64,000 bases of DNA from DASXHD01 sp036488725. Lineage in GTDB: Bacteria; Myxococcota_A; Polyangia; Polyangiales; Polyangiaceae. The stretch is from contig DASXHD010000025.1 in NCBI GenBank assembly GCA_036488725.1, positions 122,710 through 186,709 on the forward strand. The letters are read 5' to 3'. Positions 1-8,483 of this stretch are shown piece by piece. The translations under genes were made by a program, and so were the position numbers. The first letter of the stretch is position 1, and the number at the start of each line of letters is the position of its first letter. The notes beneath the pieces were generated by a model. That model was not told where the DNA came from, ran no database searches, and saw only the letters and a program-made list of their open reading frames with translations.

Positions 1-2035
1 GCTCCTGCACGCGCCGCTCGGCAAAGAGCCGCGGGTGCGCGTCGCGAAGCGGCGGCCGCGCGAAGACGGCGACCATGAGCGGGTGATCCGCCGCCGCCCC
101 GAGCGCCGCGTCAAGCAGGCGCAGCGTCGCCGCGTCGCTCCAGTGCGCGTCGTCGAGCACGACGAGGAGCGGTTCTTTGCATTCTGCAACAATCCACTCT
201 TCGAAGGCCAAACGCAGTCGATCGGCCATGAGCGCGCGGTCGCCGCGCGCGGCCGCGAGCGAGCGCGACGTGTTCGCGAGGAGCGGCGCGCCGATGATCT
301 CCGCGGCGAACGGCCACACACGCTCGACGGCCGCAGCGTCTGGCAGCACGTGCGCCAGGTGATCGCGGAGGCGCGATTGTTTGGCGTTTTGCGGCCCGTC
401 GTCGGCGATCGCGAGCGCGCGGCGCACCGCTTGACCGAGGAGACCGTGCGGCGCGCGCGAGTCGAGCGGATCGGCGCGCGCGATCCACGTGCGCATCTCG
501 CCGCGCTCGCGCACGCGGTGAAGCCACTCGCGACGAAGCCGGCTCTTCCCAACGCCGGCGTCGGCGGTGACGATGACGGCGCGCGCGATGCGCTCGCGCT
601 CGACCTCCTCGAGCGTCGCTTCGAGCGTGAGCAGCTCGCGGTCGCGCCCGATGCACGGCACCGCGACGCCGAGGAGCTTGCGCGATTCGTCGCCCGGTCC
701 GCTCTCGCCGACGACCTCGAGGCCCGCCTCGGTGCGCCGCACGTCGAAGCGCGCGTCGAGCAAGCCGGCGGTCGTCTCGTCGATGCGAATCGGGACCACC
801 CCTGCCCCGCTGCGCGGCGCGTCGCGCACGAGCTCCGCGGCGCGGTCGATCGCGCGAACGACGTCCTCGTCGCTGCCGGTGCCGCGCACGGTCGCGAGCG
901 AGATGGGCGTCGCGGGGAGTCTGCGCCGGAGCGCGATTGCGCAGCGCGCGGCGGCGAACGCGCGCTCGGTCGCGCTCGCTGCCTCGCTGAACCGCACAGC
1001 GACCGCGCCGTTCGCGAGCCGCTCGACGTCGCCGCCGAATCGCTCGCCGATGAAGGTCGCGTCCTCGGGCGGCTCGTCGCCCGCGCCGCGCCCTACGATG
1101 ACCATCGCGAGCAGTCGCGCCTCGCGCGTCGAAATCCCGGGCGTGGTCGAGGTCGGCGTCGGCATCGCAAGGAGCGACGGCGTCGACACCGAGTCGGCCG
1201 CGCCGGCGAGACGCGCACGCGCCTTGCGGAGCGAACGCGCCATGTCGACCGCGTCGGCGAAGCGATCAGCGGGCTCCTTCGCCATCGCCTTCAGCAAGAT
1301 CGCTTCGATCTCCGGCGGTACGTCGACGCGTTCGGCGCGCACGCGCGGCGTCTCCTGAAAGAGAATCTTCGCGAGGATGCCGACGATGTCCTCGCCGCGA
1401 AACGGCGCGTGCCCGGTCAGGCACGCGTAGAGCACGCAGCCGAGGGAAAACTGATCGGCGCGCGCGTCGATGTGCAGCGAGCCGCGCGCTTGCTCGGGCG
1501 AAATGTAACCGGGTGTGCCGATGAGCATGCCCTCGCGCGTCATCGCTGACGCCGCGTCGCCGACGCGCGCGATGCCGAAGTCGACGAGCACCGGCCGGTC
1601 GTAGCCGGTCGTCGCGAGGAGCAAGTTCGAGGGCTTCACGTCGCGGTGCACGATCCCCGCCGCGTGAGCCGACGCGAGCGCGTCGGCGACATTCGCCCCG
1701 AGCTCGGCCACGTCGACCGGCGCGAGTCGCCCCACGCGCCGCACGCGCGCCGCGAGCGTCTCGCCTTCGACCCAGCTCATCGCGAGGAACGCGCGCCCGT
1801 CCGCCGTCTGCCCGTGCCCGAGGTAGCCGACGATTCCCGGGTGGCTCAGCTTCGCGAGGAGCTCGGCCTCTCGCAAGAAGCGATCGTCCGCGCCTTCGAT
1901 CGTGAGGTGGAGCATCTTCACCGCGGCGAATCCCATCGTCACCCGATCGCGCGCGCGGTGGACCGCGGCCATTCCGCCGCGCCCGGCTTGCTCCACGATC
2001 TCGAATCGGTCCGCGATGACTGTGCCCGCGTCCAT
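1..2035 (-). CDS. Ser/Thr protein kinase fused to a cyclase-like region and AAA ATPase (3' end outside window)
   Basis: Read on the minus strand from ATG at 2035; the reading frame is still open at base 1, so the C-terminus is missing. Residues about 8-270 are a Hanks-type kinase: glycine-loop GRGGMA, AVKM lysine, catalytic HRDVKPSN and a DFG. A middle part (about 300-470) resembles the nucleotide-cyclase-like module seen in this architecture. A P-loop ADAGVGKS (Lys about 497) opens an AAA/NACHT-like ATPase with a Walker-B-like VVLDDAH further on. Family knowledge: such very large kinase-ATPase proteins are typical of myxobacterial signalling, often with C-terminal TPR or sensor domains, which would lie beyond the left edge. 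It is divergent from the lipoprotein gene at 2087 with 51 bases between. The start is placed directly before the kinase fold (MDAGTVIADRFEIVE). Substrates are unknown. Confidence 0.9.
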   Translation of the reverse strand, partial: MDAGTVIADRFEIVEQAGRGGMAAVHRARDRVTMGFAAVKMLHLTIEGADDRFLREAELLAKLSHPGIVGYLGHGQTADGRAFLAMSWVEGETLAARVRRVGRLAPVDVAELGANVADALASAHAAGIVHRDVKPSNLLLATTGYDRPVLVDFGIARVGDAASAMTREGMLIGTPGYISPEQARGSLHIDARADQFSLGCVLYACLTGHAPFRGEDIVGILAKILFQETPRVRAERVDVPPEIEAILLKAMAKEPADRFADAVDMARSLRKARARLAGAADSVSTPSLLAMPTPTSTTPGISTREARLLAMVIVGRGAGDEPPEDATFIGERFGGDVERLANGAVAVRFSEAASATERAFAAARCAIALRRRLPATPISLATVRGTGSDEDVVRAIDRAAELVRDAPRSGAGVVPIRIDETTAGLLDARFDVRRTEAGLEVVGESGPGDESRKLLGVAVPCIGRDRELLTLEATLEEVERERIARAVIVTADAGVGKSRLRREWLHRVRERGEMRTWIARADPLDSRAPHGLLGQAVRRALAIADDGPQNAKQSRLRDHLAHVLPDAAAVERVWPFAAEIIGAPLLANTSRSLAAARGDRALMADRLRLAFEEWIVAECKEPLLVVLDDAHWSDAATLRLLDAALGAAADHPLMVAVFARPPLRDAHPRLFAERRVQE

Positions 2036-2070
2036 GAAGGTCGCACGTCGAGCATACGACAGCCCGTGCG

Positions 2071-2079
2071 TGCTACGCT
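2071..2079 (+). promoter_or_regulatory. Extended -10-like element TGC-TACGCT just before the 2087 start
   Basis: TGC followed by TACGCT ends 7 bases before the ATG at 2087. There is no convincing -35 and no Shine-Dalgarno sequence. The spacing would put the transcript start at or next to the ATG, which means a leaderless message. It fits the pattern seen at other starts in the window. Confidence 0.35.
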
Positions 2080-2086
2080 CGCAATC

Positions 2087-2542
2087 ATGCGCCTCACCTC
2101 GTGTGCGCTCTTTCTCGTCGCTTGCAGCTCCGCCACTTGGACCGACGCCTTCGCAGGCTCGGACGCGCGCAGCACGAGCGTGACGGCCGCGGACGCAGCG
2201 CCCCCTTCGCCGGATGCGGGCTCGGCGCAGTCGTGCGATAGCCTCGCGAATTCTTCGCCGACCGTGCCGATCACCGCGACTTTTCCGGGCCACGGCAGCT
2301 CGTCGGAGACGATCCACATCGTCGCTGCGTCCGGTACGTGCGACATGACCGTCGACACCGACACCGACGGCGTCATCTTCGCGAGCGACGCGGTGCCTTG
2401 CGCGAGCCTCCTCGCGCCCGGCACGCCCGAGTCGGGCACGGCGCAGGTCAGCGGCACCGACAGCCCCAACGACATGCTCTTTCAGTGGAGCTACGGGCTC
2501 GCGTGCACGATCAACGACGACTACAAGCTCGACAAACAGTAG
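2087..2542 (+). CDS. Small secreted lipoprotein of unknown function
   Basis: 151 residues. N-terminal signal MRLTSCALFLVACSS has a lipobox ending in Cys13 (LVAC), so it is likely a lipoprotein. It is followed by an Ala/Asp/Ser/Pro-rich linker and a small globular C-terminal part with four more cysteines that could form disulfides. I do not recognise a domain. ATG at 2087 was chosen because it gives the complete signal peptide; the frame stays open upstream but that extension is antisense to the kinase gene and looks spurious. Location (outer membrane or surface) is inferred from the lipobox only. Confidence 0.7.
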   Translation: MRLTSCALFLVACSSATWTDAFAGSDARSTSVTAADAAPPSPDAGSAQSCDSLANSSPTVPITATFPGHGSSSETIHIVAASGTCDMTVDTDTDGVIFASDAVPCASLLAPGTPESGTAQVSGTDSPNDMLFQWSYGLACTINDDYKLDKQ

Positions 2543-2559
2543 CGCGCGCGGGCGCACGG

Positions 2560-2580
2560 CTTGCACATTCACGGTGCAAG
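2560..2580 (+). repeat. Perfect 7-bp inverted repeat abutting the 2581 start codon
   Basis: CTTGCAC (2560-2566) and GTGCAAG (2574-2580) are exact reverse complements separated by 7 bases, and the second arm ends immediately before the ATG of the hydrolase gene. As RNA it could form a hairpin over the ribosome binding region; as DNA it could be an operator. No Shine-Dalgarno sequence is visible here. Confidence 0.5.
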
Positions 2581-3279
2581 ATGCTCCATCAACAGCCTCG
2601 TCTGCACGCCACGCAGAGCGTGCTCGTGCAAATCGCCGCGGACGGATCCGGCAACCGGCTCGAGGGTCAGCTCGCGATCCCGCCGCAAGCGATCGGCCTC
2701 GTCGTCTTCGCGCACGGTAGCGGCTCGAGCCGGCACAGCCCGCGAAACAAGCTCGTCGCGCGAACGCTCCGCGAGGACGCGCACGCCGCGACCCTCCTCG
2801 TCGATCTCTTGACCCTCGAGGAAGAAGATCGCGATCAACGGACGGGCGAGCTCCGCTTCGACATCCCGCTCCTCGCCGAGCGTGTCTCGGCGGTTTGCGA
2901 TTGGACGCGCAACGACTTTCGGACGCGCCGATTGCCGCTCGGGCTCTTCGGCGCGAGCACGGGCGCTGGCGCGGCGCTCCTCGCGGCCGCCGAGCACCCC
3001 GATCGCATCGCGGCGATCGTCTCGCGCGGCGGCCGGCCGGACCTCGCGGGCGAAGCCGCGCTCGGCGACGTCATCGCGCCGACGCTCCTCATCGTCGGCG
3101 GCGAAGACTCGGTCGTGCTCGATCTCAACCGCGCGGCGAAGCGCGCGATGCACTCGGCCGACTGCCATCTCGAGGTCGTGCTCGGCGCGACGCACCTCTT
3201 CGAAGAGCCCGGCACGCTCGACGAAGCCGCGCGCATGTCGGCCGAGTGGTTCGCGCGCTGGCTGCACGCGAGCCGTTGA
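2581..3279 (+). CDS. Alpha/beta hydrolase of the dienelactone hydrolase type
   Basis: 232 residues, cytoplasmic, no signal peptide. Visible alpha/beta-hydrolase features are the oxyanion stretch VVFAHGSGSSRHSPRN, the nucleophile elbow GASTGAG, the acid in VGGEDSVV and the C-terminal histidine in GATHLFEEPG. This is the arrangement of small dienelactone-hydrolase/phosphoribosyltransferase-associated hydrolases; the substrate cannot be told. ATG at 2581 is used because homology-like sequence begins soon after it; a perfect inverted repeat sits right before it. The stop TGA touches the stop of the convergent lon gene (TGATCA), with no intergenic base. Confidence 0.85.
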   Translation: MLHQQPRLHATQSVLVQIAADGSGNRLEGQLAIPPQAIGLVVFAHGSGSSRHSPRNKLVARTLREDAHAATLLVDLLTLEEEDRDQRTGELRFDIPLLAERVSAVCDWTRNDFRTRRLPLGLFGASTGAGAALLAAAEHPDRIAAIVSRGGRPDLAGEAALGDVIAPTLLIVGGEDSVVLDLNRAAKRAMHSADCHLEVVLGATHLFEEPGTLDEAARMSAEWFARWLHASR

Positions 3280-5673
3280 TCAAGCCGCGAGGTCTGCGAG
3301 CGCCGCGACGAGCACTTCCTCGACCGACTCGACGAACACGATCTTGAACGACGACCGCACGTCGTCGGGGACGTCGTCGAGATCGCGCTCGTTGTGTCGC
3401 GGCAAGATGAGCGTCGCGAGCCCGGCGCGATGCGCGGCGAGAACCTTTTCTTTCACGCCACCGACGCGCAGCACCTTGCCGCGAAGCGTGATTTCTCCGG
3501 TCATCGCGACGTCGCTCTTGATCGGCCTCCCGAGCGCGCTCGACGCGAGCGCGGTCAAGATGGTGACCCCCGCCGACGGCCCGTCCTTCGGGATCGCGCC
3601 GCCCGGCACGTGCACGTGCACGTCGCGCCGATCGCGCATCACGTACGGGTCGAGCCCGAGCGTCTCGGCGTTCGCGCGCAAATACGTGAGCGCCGCCGCC
3701 GCCGACTCGCGCATCACGTCGCCGAGCATCCCGGTCAGCGCGATGTGATTTTCGCGGCCGCGCATCATCGTCGCCTCGACGAAGAGGATGGCTCCGCCCG
3801 CCGGTGTCCACGAGAGGCCGGTCGCGATGCCGGGGCGATCGATTCGCTCGGCGACGTCGTCGAAATACCGCGGCGAGCCGAGAAGCCCCGGCAACGTGTC
3901 GAGGCCGATCCGAATCGGCCCTTCGCCGCCCTCGCTGATGCGTTTGGCCGTCTTGCGAAGCACGGTGCCGATGGCGCGCTCGAGGTTGCGGACGCCCGCC
4001 TCGCGCGTGTGATCGTGAATGACCGAGACGATCGCCGCGTCGTCGATCGCGACCTCGTCGTCGCGAAGCCCATTCGCCGCGCGCTGCTGCGGAACCAAGA
4101 AGCGCCGCGCGATGTGAAGCTTGTCGCGCTCGGTGTAACCGGGCAGCTCGAGGAGCTCCATGCGATCGAGGAGCGGCGGCGGAATCGTTTCGATCGTGTT
4201 CGCGGTGCAAACGAAGACCACGTGCGACAAGTCGAACGGGATGCCGAGATAATTGTCGACGAACGCCGAGTCTTGCGCCGGGTCGAGCAGCTCGAGGAGC
4301 GCCGCCGCCGGATCGCCCTGCGTGCTCGCGCTGATCTTGTCGATCTCGTCGAGCATCATCACCGGATCGGCGGCCTCGCATCGCGCGAGCGCTTGCATGA
4401 TGCGTCCGGGCATCGCGCCGACGTACGTGCGGCGGTGCCCGCGAATTTCGGATTCGTCGTGCACGCCACCGAGGCTCTGGTGCGCGAAGGCGCGCCCCAT
4501 CGCGCGCGCGATCGATCGACCGAGCGAAGTCTTGCCGACGCCCGGCGGCCCGACCAAACAAAGGATCGGCTCGGTGCGCCCGCTCTTTCCGAGCTTTCGT
4601 TCGAGCTCGACGCGCCTCTCGTCGCGCAGCCGCCGCACCGCGAGGTACTCGACGATGCGATCTTTGACGTGAACGAGATCGTAGTGATCTTCGTCGAGCA
4701 CCTCGCGCGCGCGCGCGACGTCGATCGATCCCGCGGTGTATTTTCCCCACGGGAGCTTCGCGATCCAATCGAGGTACGTTCGAATGACGCCGTGCTCGGG
4801 CGAAATCGACGGCGTCCGCTCGAGCCTCTCGACCTCGCGCATCGCCTCGCGATACGCCTCGTCCGGCAGGGGGATCTGCGCGATCTTCTCGCGCATCTGC
4901 CGCGCCTCGGAGTGCTCGAAGTCTTCGTCGCCGAGCTCTTTCTGAATGGCCTCCATCTGCTTTCGCAAAATGTGATCGCGCTGCGTCTTCGAGAGCTCGG
5001 CGGTCGTGCGCGACGTCACTTGGGCCATCACCTGGCGCACCGCGACCTCGTGCTGCAACAAACCGACGAGCCGCCGGAGCTTCGCGGTCGCGGTGTCGAT
5101 CTCGAGGATCTGCTGACGCACGGACGTGGCGAGCGGCAAGCTCGAAGCGATCATGTACGGCAAGTGCGGATCGGTCATCTTGCGCACCGCGCTCGCGATG
5201 TCGTCGGACACGTCCGCGGTGAGCGACACGAGCTGCACGAACAAATCGGTCGCAGTGCGCGTGAGCGCTTCGAGCTCGGTGCCGCGGTCGAACCGCTCGG
5301 GCGCCGGGATGACGCGCGCCATCAGATACGGCTGCGTACGCACGAACTCGCGCGTCCGCACGCGCTCGATGCCTTGGAGCGCGATGCGATAGGTGTGATC
5401 CGAAACGCGCGAGACGTCGTGCACGAGCGCCATGGTCCCGACGCCGTAGAGATCGATCGGCTCGGGCGGCGTGTGATCTTGGTTCTTCTGCGCGACGAGC
5501 GCGACGAGCCGATCGCCGGCGAGCGCGTCGTTCACGAGCTCGAGCGATCGCTCTTGTCCGATCAAGATCGGCGACACCGTTCCCGGAAAAATCACCGTCT
5601 CGCGCAGCGGTAGCACCGCGAGAGTCTCGGGAACCGGTGCGCTTCGTTCATTGGGCCAGCCGGGGATATCCAT
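3280..5673 (-). CDS. lon: ATP-dependent Lon protease
   Basis: 797 residues, close to the usual 780-810. Domains in order: LON substrate-binding N-domain (about 15-210, starting LAVLPLRETVIFPG), coiled linker, AAA+ module with Walker A GPPGVGKTS (about 372-380) and Walker B MMLDEIDK, and the C-terminal protease domain with the catalytic Ser700 in PKDGPSAG and Lys743 in GGVKEKV, spaced 43 as in the E. coli enzyme. It degrades misfolded and selected regulatory proteins in the cytoplasm. ATG at 5673 has GGAG about 9 bases upstream. Only 15 bases separate it from the upstream site-2 protease gene, so the two are probably co-transcribed. Myxobacteria usually carry more than one Lon paralogue; which one this is cannot be said. 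Confidence 0.97.
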   Translation of the reverse strand: MDIPGWPNERSAPVPETLAVLPLRETVIFPGTVSPILIGQERSLELVNDALAGDRLVALVAQKNQDHTPPEPIDLYGVGTMALVHDVSRVSDHTYRIALQGIERVRTREFVRTQPYLMARVIPAPERFDRGTELEALTRTATDLFVQLVSLTADVSDDIASAVRKMTDPHLPYMIASSLPLATSVRQQILEIDTATAKLRRLVGLLQHEVAVRQVMAQVTSRTTAELSKTQRDHILRKQMEAIQKELGDEDFEHSEARQMREKIAQIPLPDEAYREAMREVERLERTPSISPEHGVIRTYLDWIAKLPWGKYTAGSIDVARAREVLDEDHYDLVHVKDRIVEYLAVRRLRDERRVELERKLGKSGRTEPILCLVGPPGVGKTSLGRSIARAMGRAFAHQSLGGVHDESEIRGHRRTYVGAMPGRIMQALARCEAADPVMMLDEIDKISASTQGDPAAALLELLDPAQDSAFVDNYLGIPFDLSHVVFVCTANTIETIPPPLLDRMELLELPGYTERDKLHIARRFLVPQQRAANGLRDDEVAIDDAAIVSVIHDHTREAGVRNLERAIGTVLRKTAKRISEGGEGPIRIGLDTLPGLLGSPRYFDDVAERIDRPGIATGLSWTPAGGAILFVEATMMRGRENHIALTGMLGDVMRESAAAALTYLRANAETLGLDPYVMRDRRDVHVHVPGGAIPKDGPSAGVTILTALASSALGRPIKSDVAMTGEITLRGKVLRVGGVKEKVLAAHRAGLATLILPRHNERDLDDVPDDVRSSFKIVFVESVEEVLVAALADLAA

Positions 5674-5688
5674 GTTGCTGCTCCGTGA

Positions 5689-6906
5689 TCACGCCGCGCG
5701 CGGACCGAAATGCCGATGATGAAGTTGCGAGCCCGAGCGCAGCTCGAGCCAGCGCGCGACGTCGCGTCGCGAGAGCATCCCCACGAGCTCGCGTGTCCCT
5801 GCGTGCACGACGGGGAGCTGCTCCACGTCGCGCTGCGCGAGCTCGGCGAGCGCGTCTTGAGCGTCTTGCGACGGCGTCGCGACCGCGAGGCGCGCGAGCG
5901 GCGTCATCACGTCGCTCACGCGCGTCGTCGTCCAGCGATCGTCGGAGACGCGCCGCACGTCGCTCGGACAGACCAGCCCCGCGAGCCCGCCATTGCCGTC
6001 GACCACGGGAAACGCGTGCTCCGGCGAGCGCATGAACCACTGGCGAACGACGTCGTCGACGCTCGCTTCGAGCGGAATCGCGGGCGCCGCGCGGCGCATC
6101 AAGTTCACGACGCGAATCCCCTCGAGCGCCTCGTGAACCCACATGCTGCGGTAGCTCGCGTTCGCCGCCGACGCGAGAAACCACCCGATGAAGACGAGCC
6201 ACAAACCCGAGACCAGGCCGTGACCGAAGAACGGCACGCTCATCCCGAAGAACATTCCGACGCCGACCGCGACGAACACCCAGCCGACGATCTGCCCGAC
6301 CGTCGACGCCCAGAGCGTCGCCTTCCGAAGGTCGCGCGTGCCCGCCCAAATCAACGCGCGCAAGATGCGGCCGCCGTCGAGCGGAAAACCGGGAATGAGG
6401 TTGAACACGCCGACGATCACGTTGATCGACCCGAGCCACAGAAGGAGCGTCGTCAGCGGCCCCATCCCCGCGAGCGAGTGAAACATGTCGCCGCTGCGAA
6501 CGAGGCCCGCCGGCACGAAGAACGATCCGACCATCGACATCGCCACACCGAACGCGATGCTCGTGAGCGGCCCCACGACGGCGATGAGAAGCTCGGCCTT
6601 CGCCGACGGCGGCTCGTGCGCGATGTTCGACACGCCGCCAAAGAGGAAGAGCCGAATTTCTCGCACCTCTACCCCGAACGATCGAGCGACCAGCGAGTGC
6701 GCGAGCTCGTGCGCGAGCACCGAGCAGAAGAACAAAACCGCCGCCGCAACCGCGAGGGAAACGCTCTCGCCGAACGCCCAAGCCGGGTGCCACGACGAGA
6801 ACACAGCCGTGAGGTTCCAGCAGACGAGCAGGAAAATCACGACCCAGCTGAGGTCGAGGACGATTTGGATCCCGAAAATCCGCCCGATTCGGATGCCGCT
6901 TCGCAT
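5689..6906 (-). CDS. Site-2 protease family (M50) membrane metalloprotease with C-terminal CBS pair
   Basis: 405 residues from ATG at 6906. It has several membrane segments with the zinc motif HELAH (in SVLAHELAHSLVARSF) in the first core helices, the second metal-ligand region NLIPGFPLDGGRILRA, and two CBS-like repeats in the last 130 residues (VVDGNGGLAGLV, VVHAGTRELVGMLS). This is the SpoIVFB/Rip3-like M50 group, which cuts membrane-anchored anti-sigma or signalling proteins; CBS domains often sense adenine nucleotides. An upstream extension of 27 Arg/Gly-rich residues in frame was not used because the conserved MRSGIRIGRIFGI start is typical of the family. The gene is followed by lon after 15 bases. 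Confidence 0.92.
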   Translation of the reverse strand: MRSGIRIGRIFGIQIVLDLSWVVIFLLVCWNLTAVFSSWHPAWAFGESVSLAVAAAVLFFCSVLAHELAHSLVARSFGVEVREIRLFLFGGVSNIAHEPPSAKAELLIAVVGPLTSIAFGVAMSMVGSFFVPAGLVRSGDMFHSLAGMGPLTTLLLWLGSINVIVGVFNLIPGFPLDGGRILRALIWAGTRDLRKATLWASTVGQIVGWVFVAVGVGMFFGMSVPFFGHGLVSGLWLVFIGWFLASAANASYRSMWVHEALEGIRVVNLMRRAAPAIPLEASVDDVVRQWFMRSPEHAFPVVDGNGGLAGLVCPSDVRRVSDDRWTTTRVSDVMTPLARLAVATPSQDAQDALAELAQRDVEQLPVVHAGTRELVGMLSRRDVARWLELRSGSQLHHRHFGPRAA

Positions 6907-7080
6907 GGAGAGGTGTGCGCTGCACCGAGCGTGCCCGGAGCCGCGCGGCCCCCGCCGCCGTGCGCCGCCATGCCAAGGGGTGCGCACGGTGCGACGAGGC
7001 GAAAGTCGGCGTGGCGGTCACTCACTTGACCAGCTGCGCTTGCCAGCACATTTGCGCCACGACATTCGATTTTTGAGATC

Positions 7081-7110
7081 TTGATTTATTTTTCGTTGTG
7101 CCGTCATTGT
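7081..7110 (+). promoter_or_regulatory. Candidate promoter TTGATT-18-CATTGT for the lipoprotein operon
   Basis: TTGATT (7081-7086) and CATTGT (7105-7110) are 18 bases apart inside an AT-rich patch of a very GC-rich region, and the -10-like element ends 8 bases before the ATG at 7119. No Shine-Dalgarno sequence precedes that ATG, so the message may be leaderless. The remaining part of the 212-base divergent gap (6907-7118) shows nothing else I can name. Confidence 0.4.
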
Positions 7111-7118
7111 CATAGACG

Positions 7119-8483
7119 ATGGTGCGGTATTGCGTGCGGAGCGCTCTTTCGGCAGCGCTCGTGTTGAGTGCCTTGTTGGTGACCGGCGGTTGCTCGTCGC
7201 AGCCAACCGAAGGGCCGTGCGGAAGCGGTCAGACGCGTCCGTGTCACGTCGTCCTCCCGGGCGCGACCGGCGACGGCGTGCTCTCGTGCATCAGCGGGAC
7301 GCAGACGTGCGGCGGCGGCGAGTGGGGCGCGTGTCAGCCCGACGGCACCATCATCTCGACGAGCGGCTTCCAAGGCTCGGTCGACTCGAACGGCGGCATC
7401 CACACGCTCGGCGCCACCCCGAGCGCGTGCCCGAACGATCCGTGCGACCCGACGTGCCAATATTTCTCGAGCGACGACGGCGGCGTCGGCCTCACGCCGG
7501 TGGACGGCGGAGGCGGCTCGTATTTCACCGGCCAGGTCCCGCTCTCCGCGCTCCCCAGCGGCTGGACCAAAGTGAACGTCTCGCCGTGCACCGGACCGTC
7601 GGACTGCCAGTTCGACAGCCAATGCGTGAACGGCACGTGCACGCTCGCGTCGCCTGGCTCCAAAAATTGGTGCAGCGGAATCGACTTCACCGCCGAGGCG
7701 GCGTGCACCGAAGGCGCGAAGAATTACGACTTTCCGATCTGCAACCGCGGCTCTCAAGACGCGACGACCGGCCTCTTGTCGGTCGGCTTCGACATGAACC
7801 CGCCGCCGAGCCCGGTTTGCGCTCCGGTGACCGGCGGCTACCCGTCGAAGGGCTCGTGCGTGGTCGATCTCTCGAAGACCCCGATCAAGGCCGGCTCCTG
7901 CCTCGACATCGACCCGGTCAACCTCGTCAACGTCACGAGCTGCACCGGCGTCAGCGTGAGCGGCAACCGCGACTTCTTCGTCAACTACGACAAGAAGATT
8001 GCAGAATGCAACTACTGCGACAACGAGGGCATGAAGAAGTCGGGCGCGACGTGCCAGACAGTGAGCTCGAGCGCGTACCAGACGACCACCTTCACGGTGA
8101 ATTACACGGCGACGTGCACCGCACCGAAGGTGCCGCAGTGGCGCGCGCTCGCGTACGTCGCGACGACGCCGTCGAGCGGCGGCACGTCGTCGGACGTGAA
8201 GTTCAGCGCGCAGCTCGGTGACGTGGGCGGCGACGGCGGCGCGATCAACTTGGGCACCGCGGTCACGATCGCCGACACGCCGACTGGCGGCTTTCCGTCG
8301 ACGTGCGGTCTCTTCGGGCCTTCGCCGTGCCCGCCGAATCTCACGACCGATTTCGGCGGCAACACGCTCGCGCAGCGGTCGCTCTTGAAGCTCACGATCA
8401 CCCTCACCCCGTCGAGCGACGGTCTCGTCGCGCCGACGGTCAGCACCTGGCAAGTGACTTACACATGCGAAGATCAGCAGTAG
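7119..8483 (+). CDS. Cysteine-rich secreted lipoprotein with a TCxxGxWxxC motif
   Basis: 454 residues. Signal peptide with lipobox VTGGC (Cys25). Just after it comes a cysteine-patterned segment ending in GTQTCGGGEWGACQ, a motif repeated across myxobacterial secreted proteins and also present in the gene at 9715. The rest is a Gly/Ser/Asp-rich, cysteine-containing beta-type protein of unknown function with disulfide potential. No catalytic motif is seen. Its stop overlaps the start of the next lipoprotein gene by 19 bases, so 7119, 8465 and 9715 form one operon. Surface or periplasmic location is inferred from the lipobox. Confidence 0.75.
   Translation: MVRYCVRSALSAALVLSALLVTGGCSSQPTEGPCGSGQTRPCHVVLPGATGDGVLSCISGTQTCGGGEWGACQPDGTIISTSGFQGSVDSNGGIHTLGATPSACPNDPCDPTCQYFSSDDGGVGLTPVDGGGGSYFTGQVPLSALPSGWTKVNVSPCTGPSDCQFDSQCVNGTCTLASPGSKNWCSGIDFTAEAACTEGAKNYDFPICNRGSQDATTGLLSVGFDMNPPPSPVCAPVTGGYPSKGSCVVDLSKTPIKAGSCLDIDPVNLVNVTSCTGVSVSGNRDFFVNYDKKIAECNYCDNEGMKKSGATCQTVSSSAYQTTTFTVNYTATCTAPKVPQWRALAYVATTPSSGGTSSDVKFSAQLGDVGGDGGAINLGTAVTIADTPTGGFPSTCGLFGPSPCPPNLTTDFGGNTLAQRSLLKLTITLTPSSDGLVAPTVSTWQVTYTCEDQQ

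Noticed and set aside
3394..5613. A 739-residue open frame on the plus strand opposite lon
   Set aside because: It is a by-product of high GC: Arg/Asp/Glu/Ala-rich, no domains, and the opposite strand is a complete Lon. The same applies to long Arg-rich frames opposite most genes here.
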